DNA of 64,000 nucleotides from Dyadobacter luticola (GTDB taxonomy: Bacteria > Bacteroidota > Bacteroidia > Cytophagales > Spirosomataceae): positions 1,302,001 to 1,366,000 of the forward strand of contig NZ_VCEJ01000004.1 in NCBI RefSeq assembly GCF_005860805.1, given 5' to 3'. This document shows, one piece after another, positions 17,526-27,410 of the stretch. Each line of letters starts with the position of its first letter. The first letter of the stretch is position 1. A model generated the notes under the pieces. The model made no database searches. It saw nothing but the letters and a program-made list of their open reading frames with translations, and was not told the origin of the DNA. Both the position numbers and the translations under genes were made by a program.

Positions 17526-19904
17526 ATGTTCAAAAATTACTTCAAAATCGCCTTCCGAACCCTTTGGAAAAACCGCCTTTTTACCGGGATTAATTTGTTA
17601 GGGCTTTCGCTGGGATTGGCGAGTGCCGGGGTTTTGATCCTTTTTATTCAGCGCGGGATTACGTTTGATACATTCCACAAGGACATTGACCAGATTTATT
17701 TTGTCCAGACGGAAGGAAAAGACGGGCGGTACAACCAAACGGTGCATCCGATTTTAGGGCAGTTGGTCAAAACTTATCCCGAAATCAAAACGGGTACGCA
17801 TTTTCAAGGGTGGAGCAATCTTTGGATCCATTATAAGGGCAAGGATTTGCAGGGCGATACCAAGTTTGTGGATACCACTTTCTTCGATGTTTTTTCATTT
17901 AAACTTAAATACGGTGACGCGCGCACGGCATTGCGGAAAAAGGAATCTGTCGTGCTCAACCAGAAAATTGCGCAGGCGCTTTTTGGTGATAAAAAACCTG
18001 TGGGAGAAACGGTTACGGTAAATGATACGCTCAATTTTACGGTCACGGGCGTGCTGGAAAAGGTGCCGGAGAATTCTTCTTTACAGTTTGAGGTCTTGGC
18101 GCCGATCGCATTTCTGGAAGCGGATAAAAATTTCAAGGAGAATGCAGATTGGTACAACACATTTGCGAGGGTATATCTCAAACTGGATAAAAATGCAAAT
18201 GTGGCCAAGCTAGAAAAACAGTTCCCACAGTTTGCAAAAGCACATTTTGGCACGGAGGCGAAGATCCGACAGCTGCATATTGAGCCCTTTAAGGAATATA
18301 TCCACCAGGAAAACCCAAGTTTCAAATGGATGATCTACGGCGCGATCGCGATTTCGGTTTTTATTTTGCTGATCATCAGCATTAACCTGCTCAATCTCAA
18401 TACCGCCATCGCTTTTACCCGCGCCAAAGAAGTGGCGGTAAGAAAAGTGACGGGCTCGAATTTGAGGCAAATCTTAATTCAGTTTTGGACAGAATCCGGC
18501 ATCGTGCTGTTCGCTTCTCTGGCGCTTGCCATACTCGTGGGTACCAGCTACCTCGTGCCGCAATTCAACGAATTTAGGTCGGGAAGGATGCAATTGGTGC
18601 TGAACTGGGAGCAGGATTATATGACATTTTTGACGCTGGCCGGCGTGATCAGCCTGATCGCCATCATAGCCGGCACTTACCCGGCGGTTTATCTCAACAA
18701 ACTGGATATCCGGGACACGATCAAAGGCAAACTTTCGAACAAAACTTCGTCAAGAGGCTGGACGCGAGGCACATTGATCGTCATTCAGTTTGTCATTGCA
18801 TTCGGGCTGGTGATCGGCGCGATTACTGTTCGCAAGCAGGTAAGTTTCATGCGGCAGGCCGATCTGGGCTTTGAGCATCAGGATGTGGTGGTGGTTTCGG
18901 CGGATTTGCAGTATAAGGACGAGGAAGCTGCATTCAACCAGTTCAGGCCAATGTTAGATGAATTGAAGCGCGATTCAAGGGTGAAAAGTGTGGCGACTTC
19001 CGGCGTCGTACCGACCAAGTATTGGAGTAATTACAATGTGTATCTGCCAGAAGGTGAGGACAATAAAGAAATTCGTTTCAAGCATGTTGGGGCAGGTCCG
19101 GGGTATACCGAGACTTACGGAATCAAAATGTTGGAGGGACGTAATTTTTCGAGTGAAATTGATCAGGATGGAGAAAATAATCCGGTAGTAATCAACGAAT
19201 CGGCCATGAAGGCGCTGAACTGGAAATCGGCAGTTGGAAAGCGTTTACGTCAGAAAAATAACCCGAAAGTTTATACGGTGATTGGGGTGATGAAAGATTT
19301 TCATTACCAGGATTTGAAGGACAAAATCGAACCGCTGCTGCATTGGTACGAACCTGCCGGGCTAAATGCTTATGTGAGTGTCAAACTGAATGATATCCGT
19401 CAGGCAAAAAGCGTCATGGCCGGGCTGGAAGCCAAAATGAAGCAGATTCCGGCCAGAAAACCTTTCAGCCTTTTCTATGTAAGCGACGAACTGAGCCGGC
19501 AGTACAACCACCTCGACGGCATCTGGAAAATGGTCAATTTCGTGACAATCCTTTCCATTATCATCGCACTAGCCGGCGTTTTCGGCCTGATCACCCTTGC
19601 TGCCAACCAGCGGACCAAAGAAGTCGGGATCAGAAAAGTGCTCGGGGCATCCGTCGGAGAAATCACCTTCCTGCTCGCCCGCGACTTCATGATCCTTGTC
19701 ACAGCTGCCGTCATCATTGGCCTACCCGTCGCATACACCTTCGAATCCAGCTACTTACGCAGTTTTGAGTACCGTACCTCGATTGAGTGGTATGTGTATG
19801 CTTTGGTTGGATTTGGAGCTCTGGTATTGACATTGGGCACGGTCGGGTTTCAGAGTATTAAGGCTGCGCTGACGGATCCGGTGAAGAGTTTGCGGAGTGA
19901 GTGA
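17526..19904 (+). CDS. P5: FtsX-family ABC permease, divergent TM2/coupling region
   Basis: The protein has 792 residues and is the last gene before the terminator-like dyad at 19937. It is one of the more divergent copies. The otherwise constant TM2 end (LIACINFMNL) reads LIISINLLNL, and the first coupling motif is KEVAVRKVTGS (301-311), with alanine for glycine as in P14. The second motif is normal in form (TKEVGIRKVLGAS) and the tail is DPVKSLRSE. Domain 2 retains GRNFSSEIDQDG and GVMKDFHYQDL. The changes fall at the likely ATPase contact, so this copy might couple less well or differently. Confidence 0.94.
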   Translation: MFKNYFKIAFRTLWKNRLFTGINLLGLSLGLASAGVLILFIQRGITFDTFHKDIDQIYFVQTEGKDGRYNQTVHPILGQLVKTYPEIKTGTHFQGWSNLWIHYKGKDLQGDTKFVDTTFFDVFSFKLKYGDARTALRKKESVVLNQKIAQALFGDKKPVGETVTVNDTLNFTVTGVLEKVPENSSLQFEVLAPIAFLEADKNFKENADWYNTFARVYLKLDKNANVAKLEKQFPQFAKAHFGTEAKIRQLHIEPFKEYIHQENPSFKWMIYGAIAISVFILLIISINLLNLNTAIAFTRAKEVAVRKVTGSNLRQILIQFWTESGIVLFASLALAILVGTSYLVPQFNEFRSGRMQLVLNWEQDYMTFLTLAGVISLIAIIAGTYPAVYLNKLDIRDTIKGKLSNKTSSRGWTRGTLIVIQFVIAFGLVIGAITVRKQVSFMRQADLGFEHQDVVVVSADLQYKDEEAAFNQFRPMLDELKRDSRVKSVATSGVVPTKYWSNYNVYLPEGEDNKEIRFKHVGAGPGYTETYGIKMLEGRNFSSEIDQDGENNPVVINESAMKALNWKSAVGKRLRQKNNPKVYTVIGVMKDFHYQDLKDKIEPLLHWYEPAGLNAYVSVKLNDIRQAKSVMAGLEAKMKQIPARKPFSLFYVSDELSRQYNHLDGIWKMVNFVTILSIIIALAGVFGLITLAANQRTKEVGIRKVLGASVGEITFLLARDFMILVTAAVIIGLPVAYTFESSYLRSFEYRTSIEWYVYALVGFGALVLTLGTVGFQSIKAALTDPVKSLRSE

Positions 19905-19936
19905 GATTGGAGTTTTCCAAGCCCCTAATACCGAAC

Positions 19937-19966
19937 AAAAAGTGTCCGAAAGCGGACACTTTTTTT
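19937..19966 (+). terminator. Intrinsic terminator between P5 and P6, overlapping a TGTCCG-N4-CGGACA dyad
   Basis: A 7-bp GC-containing stem (GTGTCCG at 19942-19948 with CGGACAC at 19953-19959) is extended by five A-T pairs, has the loop AAAG, and runs into seven T residues. It should end the P1-P5 transcript. The A run on the left also gives a T run on the other strand, so it could work both ways. Its core is at the same time a perfect copy of the dyad found before the other blocks. Confidence 0.8.
19943..19958. promoter_or_regulatory. TGTCCG-N4-CGGACA dyad upstream of P6
   Basis: This is a perfect 16-bp inverted repeat with four central bases (AAAG). It ends 126 bases before the P6 start codon and 66 before a TGGTATA element (20024-20030), the same 66-base distance as at the adaptor promoter. 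Half-sites match those at 5248, 5268 and 51641. It may serve as an activator site for the P6-P9 block and also form the terminator stem. Confidence 0.5.
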
Positions 19967-20083
19967 ATTAAAAAGATATTTAAAGATTTGATTTTCAAGT
20001 GATTAAAATGAAGTAGGTCTTCCTGGTATAATAATTCAACACTGGCAGCAGGAACTTTGCAAAGCGTTCTATATCTGTTAGCC

Positions 20084-22543
20084 ATGATTAAAAATTATTT
20101 GAAAATTGCGTGGAGAAATGTGCTTAAAAGCAAGCTGTTTTCTACGATTAATGTCTTTGGTCTGTCCGTCGGGATGACCTGCTGTATGTTGCTGCTGCTC
20201 TATGTGTTGAGCGAGGTTTCGTTTGACAAACATCAGCAATATGCCAATGATCTGTACTTGCTCAGAAGCGAGAATGTCCAGCCGAATGGTGAGAAAATGG
20301 ATAACCCGCGCGGCCCGGCACCTTATGCGCTGACTGTGAAAGCTGAATTTCTGGAAGTAGTGCAGGTGACAAGGCTCTGGCAGAATTTCATGGAAGACAA
20401 GACCTTGCTCAAAGTGGAAGAGGCCGGGAAAACCGTGAAATCTTTCTATGAAATGAAGGGAACCCACGTTGATTCCACATTCTTCGACGTGTTCACTTAC
20501 AAATTTATTGAAGGCAATCCCAAAACTGCATTGAATGACCCGCATGCCATCGTCCTTTGCGAGGATGTCGCGCACAAACTTTTCGGCAATGAATCTGCAC
20601 TGAATAAAAACATCCGGATCGGGGGGAAGACTGGAAATAATGAAGTTTTCACCGTCACAGGCGTCTACAAAGACGAAAGCGCGCGGTCACACATTGATGC
20701 GCGTTTTTTTGTGTCGCTGAAAGCAGGCTGGGTAGGAGAGTACCTTCAGCAGTCCAACCTGGACTTCACCAGCAACAATATGTTCTATCATTATCTGCGC
20801 CTGCAACCCGGTACAGATCCGAACAAATTCAGTAAAAAGCTCCCTGCATTTATTGAAAAATATGCGCGTAAAGATTTGAAAGCGGCTGGTTTTGACAAAA
20901 AACTCGCTTTGCTGCCTGTCAAGGACATTCACCTTTTTAACAAAATCGACAGGATCGTCACTTCCACCACCAGCACGACTTACCTGTATGTGCTGGCTTC
21001 GATCGCCATTTTTACCTTATTGATTGCCTGCATCAACTTCATGAACCTCGCCACCGCGCGCTCGGCGAAACGCGCCGCGGAAGTAGGCATGCGGAAAGTA
21101 ATGGGTGCCGGAAAAGGCGGCCTGATCGGGCAATTCCTGGGTGAATCTATGGTGCTGACATTCATTGCGCTGATCGCCGCGGTAGGTTTCGTGATACTGT
21201 TTTTGCCGGTTTTTAATCAGCTGGCAGACAAAACACTGGACTTCTCGACTCTGTTTGAACCAAAAATTGTCCTGGCTTTTATTGCGTTAGCTATTATCAC
21301 CGGCCTGCTTTCCGGAAGTTATCCGGCGTTTTATTTGTCGGTTTACAATCCTCTGGATGTGATCAAGGGTAAGTTTGTGAATTCGGTCTCTGCTACTGCA
21401 TTGCGGCGCGGATTGGTGGTTTTCCAGTTTGTGATTTCCATCGGCCTCGTGGTAGCTACGATTGTGATCCAGGGACAAATGAAATTCATGCAGGAGCAAC
21501 CGCTGGGTTTTACCAAAGATCAGCAGATCGTGATCCCGTTCCGGAGCGATCGGGCACGGCAAGCGTATGCGTCACTTCGTAACGAGCTGTTGCAGGATTC
21601 TCGTATCACCTCGGCGGCAGGCACCTCTTACTATCCGGGTATCCTGAATCCCAGTGATATGTCGGTCTATCTTCCCGGGCAGAGTGTGAATGAAGATCGG
21701 TTGATCAAAACCAACTGGGTATCTCCTGAATTCATGAAAACCATGAATTTCGAGTTGAAGGCCGGGCGAATGTTCTCGAATGAATTTCCTGGCGATACCA
21801 GCATGCGGATCGTGGTCAATGAAGCAACATTGCGCAAATTCGGTGTGCCGATGGAAAAGGCGATCGGGCAAAAACTCAATTTTGACGACCGCTACGATCA
21901 TACCACCAAAGCGCTAGAAATCGTGGGTGTTGTGAAAGATTTCCACTTTCAGGATTTGCACCAGGCGATCGAGCCCTACGCGTTTTTCCTGAACCTAGAC
22001 CCGGGTCATAACTACATTATCGCCCACGTCAATACCAAAGAAGTGAGCAGCGTACTTCCATTTATCGAATCAAAATGGAAATCTCTCATCCCCGACGAAC
22101 CCTTTACTTACAGCTTCCTGGACGAAGATTTTCAAAGAAACTACGCCTCAGATGCCCGGACGTCCCGCATTGTCAATTCATTTACAGTGATTTCCATTCT
22201 GATTTCCTGTCTTGGTTTGTTCGGTCTGGCGGCTTTCGCGGCGCAGCAGCGGATCAAGGAAATTGGCGTGAGGAAGGTACTCGGGGCGTCGGTCGGCAGC
22301 ATTGTCACCTTATTATCGGGTGATTTTGTAAAGCTGGTTATCATTTCCATCGTCATCGCCACGCCGCTAACCTGGTACGTGATGGATCAATGGTTACAGG
22401 ATTTCGCCTACAAAATTTCCATCCAATGGTGGATGTTCGTACTGGCAGGCCTGCTCGCCGTGATCATCGCATTGCTTACAGTAAGCACCCAGGCCGTAAA
22501 AGCCGCGGTAACTAATCCCGTGAAATCTTTGAAAAGTGAATAG
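20084..22543 (+). CDS. P6: FtsX-family ABC permease, head of the second block
   Basis: The ATG at 20084 (MIKNYLKIAWRNV) is preferred over the upstream in-frame codon at 20057, giving 819 residues, one of the longest copies. The extra length is in domain 1, with an insertion-rich stretch near residues 105-130 and 205-300. The first coupling motif is AAEVGMRKVMGAG (331-343), with alanine in place of the usual lysine; the second is IKEIGVRKVLGAS. The tail is NPVKSLKSE after an unusual STQAVKAAVT. A 179-base spacer containing a terminator and dyad separates it from P5, so it probably has its own promoter. P7 follows after five bases. Confidence 0.95.
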   Translation: MIKNYLKIAWRNVLKSKLFSTINVFGLSVGMTCCMLLLLYVLSEVSFDKHQQYANDLYLLRSENVQPNGEKMDNPRGPAPYALTVKAEFLEVVQVTRLWQNFMEDKTLLKVEEAGKTVKSFYEMKGTHVDSTFFDVFTYKFIEGNPKTALNDPHAIVLCEDVAHKLFGNESALNKNIRIGGKTGNNEVFTVTGVYKDESARSHIDARFFVSLKAGWVGEYLQQSNLDFTSNNMFYHYLRLQPGTDPNKFSKKLPAFIEKYARKDLKAAGFDKKLALLPVKDIHLFNKIDRIVTSTTSTTYLYVLASIAIFTLLIACINFMNLATARSAKRAAEVGMRKVMGAGKGGLIGQFLGESMVLTFIALIAAVGFVILFLPVFNQLADKTLDFSTLFEPKIVLAFIALAIITGLLSGSYPAFYLSVYNPLDVIKGKFVNSVSATALRRGLVVFQFVISIGLVVATIVIQGQMKFMQEQPLGFTKDQQIVIPFRSDRARQAYASLRNELLQDSRITSAAGTSYYPGILNPSDMSVYLPGQSVNEDRLIKTNWVSPEFMKTMNFELKAGRMFSNEFPGDTSMRIVVNEATLRKFGVPMEKAIGQKLNFDDRYDHTTKALEIVGVVKDFHFQDLHQAIEPYAFFLNLDPGHNYIIAHVNTKEVSSVLPFIESKWKSLIPDEPFTYSFLDEDFQRNYASDARTSRIVNSFTVISILISCLGLFGLAAFAAQQRIKEIGVRKVLGASVGSIVTLLSGDFVKLVIISIVIATPLTWYVMDQWLQDFAYKISIQWWMFVLAGLLAVIIALLTVSTQAVKAAVTNPVKSLKSE

Positions 22544-22548
22544 AAGCT

Positions 22549-24969
22549 ATGTTCAAAAACTATCTCAAAATCGCGTTTCGTAACCTTTGGAAAAATAAGG
22601 GTTATGCTTTTATTAATATTGTGGGACTTTCGGTGGCGTTTTGCGCTGCCGTTTTCCTGTTTCTGACCGCCTATTTTTCCTTGTCTTTTGATAAATTTCA
22701 CAAGGATAAGGAGCGGATTTTTCAGGTTTATTTCTTTTCCAATGATCCTGAGCGAGCGTCGAGAACTGGCGGCATGCCTTTTCCTATCACGCCGGCGTTG
22801 AAAGCAGAATTTCCGGAGGTGGAAGCCGCAGCGCGGATCGTCAACGGAAGTGATGTGATCGAGTATAACGGGAAATATTTTGACAAACAGATCATGTTCA
22901 CCGAGCCTGATTTCCTTCAAATATTCTCGTTCCCGCTTTTGAAAGGCAACCCCCAGTCTGCCCTGGGGGACCTGAGCAACATCATCATCAGCGAAACTAC
23001 CGCGAAGGCAATCTTCGGAAACGAGGAGCCGATGGGTAAGCAATTGCAGGTCGGTCTGGACGAAAATAAGAAGCAGTACATTGTTACCGGTGTTTTAAAA
23101 GACCATCCCGACAATTCCTCAATTAAGTTTGACGCTTTTGTCAGAAGTGAAAATGTGGGCAACTACAAGGGGCTGATTGACCATTGGAGCGCATTTTCCC
23201 ACAAAGTTTTTTTGAAACTGAAACCTTCGGTAGACCAGCTTACATTTGAGAAACGCCTTAAACCTTTTGCGCAAAAATATTTCGCTGAGAGCTTTACCAA
23301 ACTGAAAAAGGCAGGCGCGAAGCCAGACGAGCGGGGAGATATCTTTGCGATCCGGCTGCAAAATCTGAAAAACGTACATTTTGACTCAGATATCGCGGGC
23401 GGCAGCAGTGCACCTGTCGCGCTGGTTTATGCATTGATGGGCATTGGCTTTTTTATTATGCTGATTGCCTGTATCAATTTTATCAACCTCAATGTGGCCC
23501 GATCATTTATCCGTGCGCGGGAGGTAGGTGTAAGAAAATCGCTTGGCGCTTTAAAAAACCAACTTTTTGTTCAGATCTGGGGTGAAGCAGGCGTAATCTG
23601 CTTCCTTGGATTTTTGGGTGGAATTGGTTTGGCGATTCTTCTGATACCTGCATTCAATGCGACTTTCCAGGGCAAGATATCACTCGATTACATTTTTCAG
23701 CCTGATAAAATCGCGCTGCTGACTACACTTTTTATACTGGTAACATTCATCGCTGGCGGCTACCCTGCGTGGCAAATGTCCAAGTTTAATGCGGTGGAAG
23801 TTTTAAAAGGTAAGGTATCCCTGAAAAAGCCTGGCCTGCTTCGTAACTCGCTCATTGTGGCGCAGTTTACATTATCCAGTCTCTTGATTTGCTGCACCAT
23901 TATCGCTATTCAGCAGGTCAAACATTTGAAAACACAGCCGCTGGGTTACGAGAAAGAACAGGTGATCAGCATTCCGGTGGGCAGCCGGGTGAATGGTAGC
24001 CAGGTTTTGGCGCGGATGCGGAACAAGCTCGCCGGCGACCCCAACATTGTCTCGGTTACCGGCAGCGCTGTAAACCTCGGCGTGGGCATGGACAGAAGTA
24101 CCACAAGGAGCGTCCAGGGGTTTACATATAATGACAAGGAAATCTCGACGGACTGGCTGCATATTGACTACGATTATTTCAAAACACTGAACATTAAAAT
24201 GCTCGATGGCCGCGAGTTTAGCCCGGCTTTTCCATCCGATTCGCTGGACCGTGTGATCATTACAGAAAGCATGGCCAAAATGTTGGGGGAAAAAGAGCCG
24301 GTCGGCAAGTTTTTTCAGACGGATACTGCTGGTGTTAAATACCAGATCATCGGCCTCGTCCCGGATTTTAATTTATATTCTACCAAAGCCGATAAGAAAC
24401 CGATTACGATGTATCTCTCACATTCTGAGTCGGTAGGCTATATTTTTGTGCGGGTAACCCCACAAAGTCTCACCGCATCGATGGAAAAGCTTCGCCACAT
24501 TTGGAAGGAACTGGCGCCAACGGCCGAATTCATCGGGTCGTTTGTGGATGAAAATACCAATGCCTGGTACAAGGAAGAAGACAGGTTGTCGCGTGTGTTC
24601 AGCCTGGCTTCGGGGATTGCTATTATTTTGTCCTGTCTCGGACTTTTTGCCGTAGCATTGATCGTCATGGAGCAGCGTACCAAGGAAATCGGGGTACGCA
24701 AAGTGCTGGGTGCCAGCATTCCAAATCTGGTGTTTGTGCTTTCGCGGGATTTTGTAAAACTGGTGGTCGTTGCCATACTCATAGCTACGCCGCTCGCATG
24801 GACTGCCATGCAAAAATGGCTGGATAACTATCCTTACCGCATCGAAATCAGCCCGCTGCTCTTTATTCTGGTCGGTTTGGGGGCGGTAATTGTTGCGGTA
24901 GCCACGGTGAGTTTTCAGAGTATCAAAGCCGCATTGATGAACCCCGTCAAATCCCTGAAAAGCGAATAG
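22549..24969 (+). CDS. P7: FtsX-family ABC permease
   Basis: The protein has 806 residues and starts five bases after P6. TM1 is unusual (IVGLSVAFCAAVFLFLTAYFSL), lacking the GLA-G-M pattern. The first coupling motif is REVGVRKSLGA (323-333) and the second TKEIGVRKVLGAS. TM6 ends in LGLFAVALIVMEQR rather than LGLFGLAAFTAEQR. In domain 2 the usual DFHFxSL is changed to LVPDFNLYST, so the periplasmic surface differs from most copies. The tail is NPVKSLKSE. All eight membrane segments are present. Confidence 0.95.
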   Translation: MFKNYLKIAFRNLWKNKGYAFINIVGLSVAFCAAVFLFLTAYFSLSFDKFHKDKERIFQVYFFSNDPERASRTGGMPFPITPALKAEFPEVEAAARIVNGSDVIEYNGKYFDKQIMFTEPDFLQIFSFPLLKGNPQSALGDLSNIIISETTAKAIFGNEEPMGKQLQVGLDENKKQYIVTGVLKDHPDNSSIKFDAFVRSENVGNYKGLIDHWSAFSHKVFLKLKPSVDQLTFEKRLKPFAQKYFAESFTKLKKAGAKPDERGDIFAIRLQNLKNVHFDSDIAGGSSAPVALVYALMGIGFFIMLIACINFINLNVARSFIRAREVGVRKSLGALKNQLFVQIWGEAGVICFLGFLGGIGLAILLIPAFNATFQGKISLDYIFQPDKIALLTTLFILVTFIAGGYPAWQMSKFNAVEVLKGKVSLKKPGLLRNSLIVAQFTLSSLLICCTIIAIQQVKHLKTQPLGYEKEQVISIPVGSRVNGSQVLARMRNKLAGDPNIVSVTGSAVNLGVGMDRSTTRSVQGFTYNDKEISTDWLHIDYDYFKTLNIKMLDGREFSPAFPSDSLDRVIITESMAKMLGEKEPVGKFFQTDTAGVKYQIIGLVPDFNLYSTKADKKPITMYLSHSESVGYIFVRVTPQSLTASMEKLRHIWKELAPTAEFIGSFVDENTNAWYKEEDRLSRVFSLASGIAIILSCLGLFAVALIVMEQRTKEIGVRKVLGASIPNLVFVLSRDFVKLVVVAILIATPLAWTAMQKWLDNYPYRIEISPLLFILVGLGAVIVAVATVSFQSIKAALMNPVKSLKSE

Positions 24970-24992
24970 TTACCTTCTTATTACCGATAGCC

Positions 24993-27407
24993 ATGATTAA
25001 AAATTATCTCATCACCTCGCTCCGGAACATCCGGCGCAACTGGAATTTTACGGTCATCAATGTCACAGGCCTTACCCTGGGCCTGGCTTGCTGCCTGCTC
25101 ATTTTCTTCACCGTCCGCTACGAGCTGAGTTTCGACCAGCACCATCAAAATGTTGACAAAACCTACCGGATTGTCAGGCATGCCAAAGCGGCTGGCGATA
25201 AAGGTTATAACCCCGGCATGATGCTACCTGCGCTGGAAGCATTGAAAAATGATTATCCCGAAATTAAAAACCTGCTGGCCTGCACCTATGCGATGCGCGA
25301 AACATTGATCACGATCGGGGATGGGGCGACGCGCAAGAAATTTTCGGAACCGTTTTATTCGGTTTCGTTTATCGCACCGGAGTATTTCAATATTTTTTCC
25401 TACAAATGGATCAAGGGTTCGCCCATGACGTCGCTCAAAAATCCGGGTTCCGTAGTGCTGTCAGAGGCACAGGCGAAGAAATTTTTTGGCAATGCAGATC
25501 CGATGGGCAAGACGATCAAGGTTTCCAATAAAAAGGATTTTGTGGTGACCGGGCTTGTGCAGGACCCACCTGCCACGACGAGTTTGCCATTTACGACCTT
25601 GCTCTCGTTTTCTTCCCTGAAAGACTTTGGCGCATTCACCAACTGGGACGATTGGGTGAGCAGCTATGGCGGCGGGCAAATGTATATCCGCCTGCCTGAA
25701 AAGCTCAGTAAGGCACAAATGGAGAAAAATCTGGCTGCGCTAAGCAAGAAATACCGGGATCCGAAAGATGCTGCCGAGGAGCAATTTGTGCTGCAGCCGA
25801 TGAATGACATTCATTTTGACAACCGCACGCAAAATTACGCGGGACGTACCATTTCCACGGGAATGATCTGGTCGATGGTGCTGATCGGCGTATTTATCCT
25901 GGTGACGGCTTGCGTGAATTTTATCAATCTGGCTACCGCCCAGGCATTGAGAAGAGCCCGTGAAGTAGGTGTCAGAAAGGTTTTGGGAAGCACGCGCGGT
26001 CAGTTACTACGTCAATATTTCTCCGAAACTGGTATTCTTACTGTACTGTCTATCGTCCTGGCTTTGATCGTGGCGCAACTCGCATTACCCTATGTTTCGG
26101 AGATCCTGAACATTCAATCCAAAGGTGTTTTATTTATTAAAGACCCGTCGATCCTGCTTTTCCTGTTGGGGCTGGCTGTTGTTACAACTTTGTTATCAGG
26201 TGCTTATCCAGCATTGGTGGTGTCGGGTTACCAGCCGATCCTTGCCTTGAAAGGTAAAATGAAATCAAGCGGTAACGGGCAATCGAACTTGCGGAAAGGA
26301 TTGATCGTACTGCAATTCACGATTTCGCAAGTGGTACTGCTGGGTACCTTGATCGCCTACACCCAGATGAAACACTTCCGGACGATGGACCTGGGTTTTG
26401 AAAAAGATGCAATCGTAAGCATGCCGATCCCGGATACCGAGGGCGGTAAAATGGAAGCGCTCTACGCCAAACTTTCGAACGAGCCGGCGATCAAACAAAT
26501 GAGTTTCAGCGCATTCACGCCAATGTCGCGAAGCAACTGGCAGACAGCTTTTAAATACGAAAACGATACGGAATTCCTGGACTACGAAGTGGTGATGCGC
26601 CCCGCGGACACGGCTTACGTGAAGACGTACGGACTGCAGCTTCTGGCCGGGCGAATGTATCTGCCCGCAGATACGATGCGCGAATATGTGATCAATGAAG
26701 CTTTTGTAAAGAAGTTGGGTTTTAAAAATCCGGCAGACGCGATTGGAAAAAGGTTGACGATTGGCGGCAGCTCGGTGAAGCTTCCGATTGTGGGTGTTGT
26801 TAAAAATTTCAATACATATAGTCTGCACCGTGAGATTATCCCTTGCGCACTTACTACTTCAAAGGGAAATTACGGCACATTGGGTATAAAGCTCGCAGCA
26901 GGCGCCAGTCCTGACCTGATCGGCCGCATTGAAAAGGCGTGGACGCAGTCTTTCCCCGATTATTTGTTCAAATATTCTTTTCTGGATGAGACTTTAAATA
27001 GTTTTTACGAAAAAGAAGAAAAGCTTTTTCAGCTCTTCAAGATCCTGGCGGGTATCGCGATTTTCATTGGCTGCCTGGGACTTTATGGCGTGGTGGCATT
27101 CATGGCGGAGTCGCGCACAAAAGAAATGGGAATCCGCAAAGCGATCGGTGCAACGGCGTTCAATATTTTCAGTCTTTTCTCGGTTGACTTTGTCAAACTG
27201 GTTGTGGTTGCCCTGGTCATTGCGTCGCCCATCGCGTGGTATTTCATGAATGAGTGGCAGCAGGACTTTACTTACAAAGCCGACATCAGCTGGTGGTTGT
27301 ACGTGGCGGCAGGTATCTTCGCGATCATCGTCGCGCTGGTAACTGTGAGCTTCCAAAGCATCAAAGCAGCATTGATCAACCCTGTAAAAGCACTTAGAAG
27401 CGAATAA
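24993..27407 (+). CDS. P8: FtsX-family ABC permease (subgroup with P13 and P17)
   Basis: The protein has 804 residues. The N-terminus is MIKNYLITSLRNIRRNWNF and the first coupling motif REVGVRKVLGS (323-333). The second is the most divergent of the array, KEMGIRKAIGATAF. It groups with P13 and P17, with which it shares an S-x-NW motif early in domain 2 (SRSNW here, SDDNW and AESNW there), the insertion before GVVKNF, and the C-terminal half of TM2 with the reading INLATAQ. The tail is NPVKALRSE. Three bases separate it from P9, so the two are probably translationally coupled. Confidence 0.95.
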   Translation: MIKNYLITSLRNIRRNWNFTVINVTGLTLGLACCLLIFFTVRYELSFDQHHQNVDKTYRIVRHAKAAGDKGYNPGMMLPALEALKNDYPEIKNLLACTYAMRETLITIGDGATRKKFSEPFYSVSFIAPEYFNIFSYKWIKGSPMTSLKNPGSVVLSEAQAKKFFGNADPMGKTIKVSNKKDFVVTGLVQDPPATTSLPFTTLLSFSSLKDFGAFTNWDDWVSSYGGGQMYIRLPEKLSKAQMEKNLAALSKKYRDPKDAAEEQFVLQPMNDIHFDNRTQNYAGRTISTGMIWSMVLIGVFILVTACVNFINLATAQALRRAREVGVRKVLGSTRGQLLRQYFSETGILTVLSIVLALIVAQLALPYVSEILNIQSKGVLFIKDPSILLFLLGLAVVTTLLSGAYPALVVSGYQPILALKGKMKSSGNGQSNLRKGLIVLQFTISQVVLLGTLIAYTQMKHFRTMDLGFEKDAIVSMPIPDTEGGKMEALYAKLSNEPAIKQMSFSAFTPMSRSNWQTAFKYENDTEFLDYEVVMRPADTAYVKTYGLQLLAGRMYLPADTMREYVINEAFVKKLGFKNPADAIGKRLTIGGSSVKLPIVGVVKNFNTYSLHREIIPCALTTSKGNYGTLGIKLAAGASPDLIGRIEKAWTQSFPDYLFKYSFLDETLNSFYEKEEKLFQLFKILAGIAIFIGCLGLYGVVAFMAESRTKEMGIRKAIGATAFNIFSLFSVDFVKLVVVALVIASPIAWYFMNEWQQDFTYKADISWWLYVAAGIFAIIVALVTVSFQSIKAALINPVKALRSE

Positions 27408-27410
27408 GCC

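Noticed and set aside
20042..20060. Sigma-54-like TGGCAG ... TTTGC before P6
   Set aside because: The GG and GC are 13 bases apart rather than 10, so the element does not fit the strict spacing of a sigma-54 promoter.
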